Made by a program: the position numbers and the translations under genes. DNA of 11,455 bases. Source: an uncultured cyanobacterium. GTDB taxonomy: Bacteria > Cyanobacteriota > Cyanobacteriia > Cyanobacteriales > Geitlerinemataceae. Location: NCBI GenBank assembly GCA_937121005.1, contig CAKZKB010000501.1, positions 1 through 11,455 of the forward strand, in the 5' to 3' direction. The notes under the pieces are model-generated. The model was not told the DNA's origin, did not search any database, and saw only the letters and a list, made by a program, of their open reading frames with translations. Positions 5,370 through 11,455 of this stretch are shown here, piece by piece. How positions within the stretch are numbered: position 1 is the stretch's first letter; every line of letters begins with the position of its first letter.

Positions 5370-5545
5370 TGGAACCTTTACCTTTTATTTGAAGGTTGTA
5401 TGAAGTTGGATATCTTTACGGTAAGTCGATATTTCTGGGGCTACCCCCCCCCGAAAGTTAGATTGTTACCTACGTCTAAAGATGTAAAAATGTTATAATT
5501 TCTGGCGACAAATAATTAAGCCTGAGTTAAACTGTTTGATAATCT
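5370..5545. other. Divergent spacer between RTX gene and helicase, with C9 tract
   Basis: The 176-base spacer carries the leader of the leftward RTX gene and the promoter of the helicase. A run of nine C (5444-5452) lies 75-83 bases upstream of the RTX start; such homopolymers are prone to slippage. Confidence 0.5.
5491..5499 (+). promoter_or_regulatory. Extended -10 promoter of the helicase gene
   Basis: TG-T-TATAAT (5491-5499) is a perfect extended -10 element, which can work without a good -35; none is visible at 17 bases. Transcription would start near 5506, about 40-70 bases before the two candidate ATGs. Confidence 0.5.
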
Positions 5546-7873
5546 ATGAGATCTAAAATTGATACGACTGTTAACTCCATGAGTATTTCTCCCGCAACTC
5601 TCCCCACCACCGTCGATCGCCACCCGGCTGCCCGCGACATCTACGATCGCCTGCGTCCCGGACAACGACAAATGGCCGAGTGGAACGGGGGAGAACTGGC
5701 GGTGTCGGCGGTTCCGGGATCGGGGAAGTCTACGGGAATGGCCGCCGCCGCGGCCCTAGCTGTGGCGCGCCACAACCTCCACCCTCGCCGTCAGTTGGTG
5801 GTGGTGACATTCACGCGATCGGCCGCGGCGAGTTTAAAAGCCAAAATTCGCAACTATTTAAAAGAACTCTCCGTTCCTCCCGGTGGTTTCGTCGTCCACA
5901 CCCTACACGGACTCGCCCTAAATATTGCCCAACGTCACCGAGAATTGTCGGGACTCAGTTGGGACAATTTGACAGTGGTTCCCCTCGATCGCAACCATCG
6001 TTTAATTCGGACTTGCGTGGAACGCTGGATCGTTTCTCATACGTCTGAATATCGCCAACTCATCGAAGGGGCGGGTTTTGATGGTGAAGAAACAGAACGC
6101 TTGCGCCGTCAGTCGGTTTTGAGAACTGATGTTTTACCCACTTTAACCGAAACGGCAATCCGCGAAGCCAAATCTTCCGGGTTGTCGCCGTCGGACTTGC
6201 GCGAGTTGGGGCGCAACCTCAAAGAAGGCTATCCTATTTTAAACATTGCCGCCGGACTGTACGATCGCTACGAAACCTTGCTGCGATCGCGGGATCTTGT
6301 CGATTACGACGACATGATTTTATCCGCTTTGCGCGTCTTAGAAAATGAAGACGTGCGTCGATTTTGGCAGCGACAGGTGTTTGGTGTCTTTGAAGACGAA
6401 GCCCAAGACTCTTCGCCGCTACAATCGCAACTCCTCAACATTCTAGCAGCCGACCCAGACGGTTTGCAACCCCCCAATTTAGTTCGCGTCGGCGATCCCA
6501 ACCAAGCCATCAATTCTACCTTTACGCCTGCCGATCCGATTTATTTTCGCCGTTTTTGCGATCGCTGCCAACGCAACGGACATCTAGCGACCATCGATCG
6601 CGCCGGACGCAGTACGCAGGCGATTCTCGATGCGGCTAATTATGTGGTAGATTGGGTCAACCAAGGTTGGTACAATAAGGGTTTTAACGCCGACGAAGTG
6701 CCGTTTCGCAGGCAATACATCCAACCCGTTCTTCCAGGAGATCCGCAACCGGATGCCAACCCGGAACCCGAAGGCGGCGGCGTAGAACTGTATACCCCTG
6801 CGACCATTTACGACACCATTGAATTGCTGGGAAAATGCGCCGTCGAACTGCTAGAAAACCATCCCGATCGCGCGGCGGCGGTGTTAGTCCGCACCAACGA
6901 TCGCGGGCGCATTGTCACTGAAGAATTAGAACGCTTGTACGGTCAGCGATTGAAAATTTACGACGTGGGACAAAGCGATCGTCGGTCTCGCATTCCGCAA
7001 GAAATTCTGGCCTTGATGCAGTTTATCGATCGTCCCCATTCTCCCGACAATTTAAAAGCCGCTTTAACGGTTTTAGTCGATCGCCAACTCATCCCCACGC
7101 AAGATTTAGATGCCCTCGCTAGCCTTCCCGAAACCTTTCTTTATCCCACTCCTTTAGAAGAATCTCCCTCTCCGGCGATCGTCACCGCGCGTCAAGTGTG
7201 TCGCAGTTTGCTACGCGCCCGTTTGGAGTTACCCTCGTTTCATTTAATCCCCTTTTTAGCCCTAACTTTAGATTACGATGCGGCCGAACTTGCCACTGCG
7301 GATAAATTGGGCGATCGCATTGCCATCCAAACCTCTGGCGATACCGCGATCGGGGCAATTTTAGCCACCTTAAATGACATTGCCCGCAACGAACGCTTCG
7401 ACCCCGTTGAAACCGACAAACCCGAGTCCATTTACGCCCGTCCTGGTTGGCTGACCGTAATTACCATGCACAAAGCCAAAGGACTAGACTGGGATTATGT
7501 TTTCTTGCCCTTTCTGCACGAAAAAGACCTTCCAGGTAGTTTGTGGATTCCACCGCAAGTGCAATTTCTCGGCGATTTCTCGTTGGCAGAGGTGGCGCGA
7601 TCTCAGATTCGTACAGCCGCCCGCGATCGTGAAATTCACTCTGTCTCCCCGGTGGCAACTGCGGATGAAAGTTGGCAGTCGGCCCAACAGTTAAAAATTG
7701 CGGAAGAATATCGCTTGTTCTACGTGGCAATGACGCGGGCGAAGCGGTTATTATGGTGTGCGGCGGCTCAAGATGCCCCCTTTACTTGGAACAAACCCGA
7801 AAACATTTCTCCGCGCGATCGCGCCCCGGTTTTGACTGCACTTATGCAGCGCTTTCCCCATTTATGTTGTTGA
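5546..7873 (+). CDS. UvrD/PcrA/Rep-type superfamily 1 ATP-dependent DNA helicase (775 aa)
   Basis: All core SF1A motifs are present in order: Walker A PGSGKST (57-63), motif Ia VVTFTRSAAASLK, Walker B VFEDEAQD (DEAQD at 284-288), motif III VGDPNQAI (from 315), motif IV region IDRAGRSTQAILDAA, motif V TMHKAKGLDWDYVF (from 640) and motif VI YVAMTRAKRLLW (from 726). The family translocates 3'-5' on single-stranded DNA and unwinds duplexes in repair and replication restart. The GRS before motif IV is conserved, though the usual N-Y-R-S context is altered. Length fits a complete helicase; no nuclease domain follows. The start is uncertain: ATG 5546 gives 775 residues and ATG 5579 (MSISPATLP) gives 764; neither has a Shine-Dalgarno. 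It appears to be transcribed alone from the extended -10 upstream. The exact subfamily (UvrD, PcrA or a paralogue) cannot be fixed. Confidence 0.93.
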   Translation: MRSKIDTTVNSMSISPATLPTTVDRHPAARDIYDRLRPGQRQMAEWNGGELAVSAVPGSGKSTGMAAAAALAVARHNLHPRRQLVVVTFTRSAAASLKAKIRNYLKELSVPPGGFVVHTLHGLALNIAQRHRELSGLSWDNLTVVPLDRNHRLIRTCVERWIVSHTSEYRQLIEGAGFDGEETERLRRQSVLRTDVLPTLTETAIREAKSSGLSPSDLRELGRNLKEGYPILNIAAGLYDRYETLLRSRDLVDYDDMILSALRVLENEDVRRFWQRQVFGVFEDEAQDSSPLQSQLLNILAADPDGLQPPNLVRVGDPNQAINSTFTPADPIYFRRFCDRCQRNGHLATIDRAGRSTQAILDAANYVVDWVNQGWYNKGFNADEVPFRRQYIQPVLPGDPQPDANPEPEGGGVELYTPATIYDTIELLGKCAVELLENHPDRAAAVLVRTNDRGRIVTEELERLYGQRLKIYDVGQSDRRSRIPQEILALMQFIDRPHSPDNLKAALTVLVDRQLIPTQDLDALASLPETFLYPTPLEESPSPAIVTARQVCRSLLRARLELPSFHLIPFLALTLDYDAAELATADKLGDRIAIQTSGDTAIGAILATLNDIARNERFDPVETDKPESIYARPGWLTVITMHKAKGLDWDYVFLPFLHEKDLPGSLWIPPQVQFLGDFSLAEVARSQIRTAARDREIHSVSPVATADESWQSAQQLKIAEEYRLFYVAMTRAKRLLWCAAAQDAPFTWNKPENISPRDRAPVLTALMQRFPHLCC

Positions 7874-7929
7874 TATTCTCGGAGGCGAAACGCTTATTTG
7901 GTAGACGTAGGATGACAGGTGTTGCATAA

Positions 7930-8226
7930 ATGATGCTATCAGCTTTTTACCCGCAGGAGGTAAACTGCAAGGTATCGATCGCTGGACTTTGGATGCAATA
8001 CAGTAATGGCAAATTTGGGTTTTCGGTACAAAATCGGTGCTGGCGAGATTTAAAGAAACAGTACGATGCGTTTTGCGATCGCGTCGGTTGGCGACAGGGA
8101 ACCTGGTTGCCTTATAATAGTCTCATATTCGATACGAACGCACCCGAAGGACATCTTCCTACCTGGGGACGGCGAGGGCGTTTGTGGCCGTTGTTGGCAT
8201 CGAAAATTAAAATTTGTGGAATATGA
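7930..8226 (+). CDS. GUN4-domain protein fragment (98 aa, N-terminal half missing)
   Basis: Residues 20-77 carry hallmarks of the GUN4 domain: LWMQYSNGKFGFSVQ, then CDRVGWRQGTWLPYNSL and APEGHLP. GUN4 binds porphyrins; free-standing Gun4 activates Mg-chelatase in chlorophyll synthesis, while many cyanobacterial GUN4 domains sit at the end of signalling proteins. A whole domain is much longer, and the helical half before YSNGKFGFSVQ is absent. An in-frame TAA directly precedes the ATG. A weak AGGT lies at 7917-7920. The end is intact, with the stop overlapping the LRR start (ATGA), so the fragment may still be translated and coupled to the LRR gene. It starts 56 bases after the helicase stop. 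Most likely a decayed or 5'-truncated gene, not the housekeeping gun4. Confidence 0.65.
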   Translation: MMLSAFYPQEVNCKVSIAGLWMQYSNGKFGFSVQNRCWRDLKKQYDAFCDRVGWRQGTWLPYNSLIFDTNAPEGHLPTWGRRGRLWPLLASKIKICGI

Positions 8227-8987
8227 TGAAACCTGACGAAGCCTATCTAACACCTGACGAAGCCTACCGAGAAGCCGAACGACGTATCGAAGTCGCCAGA
8301 GAAAATCAAGCAACAGAACTCGACCTCAGTATGATAAACTTGACCGAGGTTCCTGGCTCGATCGCTCAACTTTCTCAATTGCAAAAGCTCGATCTATTTG
8401 ACAATAAAATTTCTCAATTGCCAGCAGCAATTGCCAAACTCTCTCATTTAGAAGCTCTCACTGTATCCTCTAACCAAATTGCAGAAATACCGGACGCAAT
8501 TGCTCAGATCCCTCAACTATTATATCTCAGTCTTAACCATAACTGCATCGAGAAGATCTCGCCAGCAATCGCTCGATTGAGTCAACTAAAGTATTTAGAT
8601 CTTAGTTACAATGAAATTGTAGATTTTCCAAATTTCATGGCCAACCTTTCAAAGATACAGAATTTATTTCTTGATGGTAATCAAATCGCAAGTTTTCCCG
8701 ATTGTATAACCGAATTGTCTAACTTAGAAGTGCTGAATTTGTCTTTCAATTCGATTGAAGAAATTCCAGTAACGATCTCTAAGTTAACTCAATTGTCTTA
8801 TTTGTTAATTGCCGGGAACGATCTCCAGGAAATTCCAGTAGAGATTGCTGGACTGCCCAATTTAAAACAGCTTGACATTTTTTATAACAACATTACTGAA
8901 GTACCCGACCAACTGAATCAATGTCAAAAACTTATGATTATTAACGTCAATCGACGGAAATTAAAGATGAGGAACGCTAAGATTTAA
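8223..8987 (+). CDS. Leucine-rich-repeat protein, nine 23-residue repeats (254 aa)
   Basis: After a short charged N-terminus (PDEAYLTPDEAYREAERRIE, typical of cyanobacterial LRR/Roco-type proteins) come nine uninterrupted repeats of exactly 23 residues, consensus LxLSxNxIxEIPxAIAxLxxLxx, and a C-terminal basic cap (NVNRRKLKMRNAKI). Such repeats form a curved solenoid used for protein binding. No GTPase (Roc), kinase or other effector domain follows, so it is a stand-alone LRR protein or what remains of a larger one. The ATG at 8223 overlaps the GUN4-fragment stop by ATGA; an in-frame TTG at 8214 is a less likely start. A 15-base direct repeat (8231-8245, 8252-8266) encodes the doubled PDEAY. 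Presumably cytoplasmic, since no signal peptide or anchor is seen. Partner unknown. Confidence 0.88.
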   Translation: MMKPDEAYLTPDEAYREAERRIEVARENQATELDLSMINLTEVPGSIAQLSQLQKLDLFDNKISQLPAAIAKLSHLEALTVSSNQIAEIPDAIAQIPQLLYLSLNHNCIEKISPAIARLSQLKYLDLSYNEIVDFPNFMANLSKIQNLFLDGNQIASFPDCITELSNLEVLNLSFNSIEEIPVTISKLTQLSYLLIAGNDLQEIPVEIAGLPNLKQLDIFYNNITEVPDQLNQCQKLMIINVNRRKLKMRNAKI

Positions 8988-9021
8988 CCCCGAAATTCAA
9001 CCTTTCTGCAAGAGAAGTAAC

Positions 9022-9459
9022 CATGCTCGACCCCTCACCGATCGCGTTTGCCAACTCGTCAGCCAAACAAAACAAGAGATCCCAGATGACAAATCTCAAG
9101 CTCGAGTGCTAGACTTGATTCAGACCATTTTAGCCTACAAGCTGCCCAACCTGAGCAAAAAGGAGCTAGAAGCCATGTTTGGAGTTGAAGATCTCAAAAA
9201 GGCTCGTTTCGTTCGCGAAATGCGAGAAGAGATGAAAGAAGAAGTTAAACAGGAAGTCAAAGAAGAGGTCAAACAGGAAGTCAAAGAAGAGGTCAAGCAG
9301 GAAGTCAAAGAAGAGGTCAAACAGGAAACAGAACTGGAAACCAAACTCAAAACCGTTCCTCGGATGTTACAGCGAGGATTTTCGGTTGAGGATATTGCCG
9401 ATATTTTAGACTTGGATATCGATCGCGTTCGAGAAGCTGCGCGATCGTCCGATTCTTAA
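9022..9459 (+). pseudogene. C-terminal remnant of Rpn-family (PD-(D/E)XK) nuclease/putative transposase
   Basis: The last 117 codons (from GTG 9106) match the usual tail of cyanobacterial Rpn-family recombination-promoting nuclease proteins: LDLIQTILAYKLPNLSKKE, then LEAMFGVEDLKKARFVREM, a Lys/Glu coiled stretch with four copies of EEVKQEVK, and the closing helix-turn-helix-like VPRMLQRGFSVEDIADILDL. Family-like text continues in frame upstream to about 9022 (LTDRVCQLVSQTKQEIPDDK) with no ATG and no Shine-Dalgarno. The catalytic PD-(D/E)XK half is gone, and the LRR gene occupies that place. I read it as a 5'-deleted gene. If translated from GTG 9106 it would be a small coiled-coil protein without nuclease activity. 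Confidence 0.7.
9238..9333 (+). repeat. 24-bp tandem repeat (four copies) in the Rpn remnant
   Basis: Units at 9238, 9262, 9286 and 9310 follow GAAGAGGTCAAACAGGAAGT plus CAAA, nearly identical except the first (GTT for GTC, GAA for GAG) and the end of the last (ACAGAA). Each unit codes for EEVKQEVK, so gain or loss of a unit keeps the frame. Confidence 0.9.
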
Positions 9460-9536
9460 CCTCTGGTGCGGCACTTCCCAAATGGTCTCGCTTCCGGTAT
9501 CATTAAAATTATTACCCAATATCGATACCTGCGCCC

Positions 9537-11129
9537 ATGTCGATCGCCATCGACTTCGGAACCAGCAACACCGTCGTCGCCCGCCAAAACCCCGTCACTC
9601 AGGAACCGGAAACCTTGAAACTACCGGGGTTGTCTGTCGTCCAAGCCCAAAACCCACCTCTGATTCCCAGTTTAGTGTATGTCGAAGATGCCGCGTCGGG
9701 CAACATTATTGCCGGACAGTCGGTACGCGATCGCGGCTTGGATCTCAAAGGCGACGATCGCTTCTTTCGCAGTTTCAAACGCGGGATCGGTACGGACGTA
9801 CAAGGATTTTTACCCGAACTCGACGGGCGAAATATTACCTTTGAAAGCGTGGGAAGCTGGTTTTTAACGCAGATAATCGAGTCGGTTCGCGCCGTTCCTC
9901 TACCTACAGACTCGCTGATTCTCACTGTCCCCGTAGACAGTTTTGAAGCCTACCGTCACTGGTTGGGAAGTGTTTGCCAATCGTTACAAGTTGAAAAAGT
10001 TCGCATGGTAGACGAACCGACGGCGGCGGCGTTGGGGTACGGTTTGGCCGATCGCGAATTGCTGCTGGTTGTTGACTTTGGCGGCGGTACGTTGGATCTC
10101 TCTCTAGTGCGTTTGGATGCTGCAAAAACGAACAAAAAACCGCTCGGATTTATTCTCAAATGGGGCGAGAAATCCTTCGCAGAACAGTCGGGACAGCAGC
10201 CGAAAGTGGCTCGCGTGTTAGCGAAAGCGGGACGAAATTTAGGCGGTGCGGATATCGATAACTGGGTGTTAGACTATTTTAGCGATCGCGATAATCTTCC
10301 CAAAACATCGCTAACTCTGCGAATGGCAGAACGACTGAAAATTGCCCTCTCGCTACAAAAAAGTGCCAGCGAGGTGTATTTTAACGACGAAACCTTCGAC
10401 AGCTACGAATTGCAACTCGATCGCGATCGCTTTGAAGAAATTTTGCGCGATCGCGGTTTTTTCGATACCCTAGATGCCGCCATGCAGCAGGTGTTACAAC
10501 AAGCACGACGACAAGGAATTGAAGCTAGCGAGATCGACAGCGCGATCCTCGTTGGCGGTACGGTACAAATTCCCGCCGTGCAAACTTGGATAAAACAGTA
10601 TTTCGATGCTGCTAAAATCCGCAGCGATCGTCCCTTTGAAGCGATCGCGCGTGGCGCGTTGCAACTCGACGATCGCCTAGAAATTAAAGACTTTCTCTAT
10701 CACGGTTACGGTATTCGCTATTGGGATCGCCGCCAAAACCAACACAATTGGCATCCCATCGTCCAACCCGGACAACCTTACCCCAGCAGCGAACCCATCG
10801 AATTGACCCTAGGGGCATCTGCGGACAACCAACCCAGTATAGAATTGATCGTGGGAGGGTTAGGCGACGCGACGGGAGGTACGGAAGTGTTCTTTGACGG
10901 CGATCGCTTGGTGACGCGACAAGTGGGGGGAACTGCTAGCGTCAAACCCCTCAACGATCGCGATGGGGCCAGGAGTATCGCCAAATTGGATCCTCCCGGA
11001 CATCCCGGAAACGATCGGATAAAAGTACGGTTTCGGATTGACAAAGAGCGGTTTTTGCGAGTAACAGTCGAAGATTTGCTAGCACTACAAACCCTTATCG
11101 ACGATCGTCCCGTCGTCCAACTCGGCTAA
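9537..11129 (+). CDS. Hsp70-family (DnaK-like) protein without C-terminal lid (530 aa)
   Basis: The N-terminal ATPase is complete: phosphate-1 loop IDFGTSNTVV (5-14), connect-1 VDEPTAAALGYG (158-169), phosphate-2 loop LLVVDFGGGTLDLSLV (176-191), NLGGADID (234-241) and adenosine-binding AILVGGTVQIP (336-346). After about residue 385 the text resembles a short substrate-binding beta-domain, ending KVRFRIDKERFLRVTVEDL (496-514), the counterpart of DnaK's FDIDANGILNVSAKD-type strand. The helical lid and EEVD-like tail of DnaK (about 640 residues) are missing. These shorter Hsp70 relatives are common in cyanobacteria; their clients are mostly unknown. The ATG at 9537 begins just before the FGTSNT loop, leaving no room for a later start, although no Shine-Dalgarno is seen. 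Several HIP1 sites lie inside the gene. No DnaJ or GrpE gene is near. Confidence 0.92.
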   Translation: MSIAIDFGTSNTVVARQNPVTQEPETLKLPGLSVVQAQNPPLIPSLVYVEDAASGNIIAGQSVRDRGLDLKGDDRFFRSFKRGIGTDVQGFLPELDGRNITFESVGSWFLTQIIESVRAVPLPTDSLILTVPVDSFEAYRHWLGSVCQSLQVEKVRMVDEPTAAALGYGLADRELLLVVDFGGGTLDLSLVRLDAAKTNKKPLGFILKWGEKSFAEQSGQQPKVARVLAKAGRNLGGADIDNWVLDYFSDRDNLPKTSLTLRMAERLKIALSLQKSASEVYFNDETFDSYELQLDRDRFEEILRDRGFFDTLDAAMQQVLQQARRQGIEASEIDSAILVGGTVQIPAVQTWIKQYFDAAKIRSDRPFEAIARGALQLDDRLEIKDFLYHGYGIRYWDRRQNQHNWHPIVQPGQPYPSSEPIELTLGASADNQPSIELIVGGLGDATGGTEVFFDGDRLVTRQVGGTASVKPLNDRDGARSIAKLDPPGHPGNDRIKVRFRIDKERFLRVTVEDLLALQTLIDDRPVVQLG

Positions 11130-11221
11130 ATTATAAAGTTTTGTAACAAATGCCGTCATTTGCCGTAAAAAAAGGGATTTTTCACAGATAGAAGAATAGA
11201 TGCACAAATTGAGAGGTCGAT

Positions 11222-11431
11222 ATGACTTCGTTCCGCTTCTGTTCTTTGCGCCGCCAGATCGAATATCGGACTGCGGAAGGTTCGAGTCTGTCTTTTCCGT
11301 ATCAAACGTTACTGACAGTTGAATCTCCCACACCGCGCCGATCGCGATCGCTGTCTTCGCGCCAGACAAAATTGCTGTGCGACGAACTGCGGAAATATCC
11401 CCGTCGCACCCTCAAAACTCCCGATTGCTAG
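11222..11431 (+). CDS. Doubtful small hypothetical protein (69 aa)
   Basis: The ATG is preceded by GAGAGG (11211-11216) at five bases, a good ribosome binding site, and the frame closes at TAG 11429-11431. The product is Arg/Ser-rich (TPRRSRSLSSRQTKLL) with no hydrophobic segment and no family I recognise. Part of it is coded by tandem HIP1-like sequence (GATCGCGATCGC), which can yield such Arg/Ser text by chance. The codons look less host-like than those of the neighbouring genes. It may be a real small gene, the start of a frameshifted gene, or noise. Confidence 0.25.
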   Translation: MTSFRFCSLRRQIEYRTAEGSSLSFPYQTLLTVESPTPRRSRSLSSRQTKLLCDELRKYPRRTLKTPDC

Positions 11432-11455
11432 TTTACCATCGCCGCGAACTTGGCC

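Noticed and set aside
9023..9112. Small ORF from ATG 9023 (MLDPSPIAFANSSAK...)
   Set aside because: It is out of frame with the Rpn-like text that covers the same bases, is about 29 codons long, and looks like chance.
9238..9333. Possible CRISPR-like repeat array
   Set aside because: Repeats are directly adjacent with no spacers and code for EEVKQEVK in frame, so it is an intragenic tandem repeat.
9482..9844. 120-codon plus-strand ORF overlapping the Hsp70 start
   Set aside because: It is a +frame shadow: the Hsp70 frame over the same bases carries conserved ATPase motifs.
11147..11162. CAAATG-CCGT-CATTTG hairpin after the Hsp70 gene as a terminator
   Set aside because: The stem is short, and it is followed by an A-run instead of a T-run on the coding strand.

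Overview
The window is chromosomal DNA of a cyanobacterium, probably filamentous. The HIP1 palindrome GCGATCGC and its CGATCG core occur throughout the genes and spacers. The gene families also fit: a filamentous-haemagglutinin (two-partner secretion) protein, a GUN4-domain piece, an Rpn-type nuclease remnant with a KEEVKQEV tail, a 23-residue-period LRR protein and a lidless Hsp70. No rRNA, tRNA, CRISPR array or complete insertion sequence was seen. Species cannot be assigned from the sequence alone.

Layout. (1) 1-1675, minus strand: N-terminal 558 codons of a TpsA-like haemagglutinin-domain protein that runs off the left edge and lacks a visible signal peptide. (2) 1676-2245: 570-base divergent spacer with a palindrome next to a TATAAT box and two stem-loops. 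(3) 2246-3806, plus strand: six tandem, diverged, single-TM mini-proteins of 47-59 residues, called A to F here. All six share the C-terminal signature E-[SAL]-x5-[YHR]-[ILFV]-x-L. Four carry the same short stem-loop exactly 73-74 bases before their ATG. A rho-independent terminator closes the cluster. (4) 4050-5369, minus strand, convergent: a 439-residue acidic protein with RTX calcium-binding repeats near its N-terminus and a hydrophobic glycine-zipper C-terminus. (5) 5546-7873, plus: a complete UvrD/PcrA-type superfamily 1 helicase behind an extended -10 box. (6) 7930-8226, plus: C-terminal half of a GUN4 domain, overlapping by ATGA a nine-repeat LRR protein (8223-8987). (7) 9022-9459, plus: 3' remnant of an Rpn-family nuclease with a 24-bp repeat. 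(8) 9537-11129, plus: Hsp70-family ATPase without the C-terminal helical lid. (9) 11222-11431: a doubtful small ORF.

How it may work together. The right half looks like ordinary cyanobacterial accessory content containing two gene remnants. The unusual part is the left-centre: six miniature membrane proteins converging on an RTX/glycine-zipper protein. I do not recognise the mini-protein family. Its conserved tail, constant leader architecture and diverged membrane segments suggest repeated duplication with the tail under constraint. A functional link with the RTX protein (for example exported effector plus membrane partners) is only inferred from adjacency.
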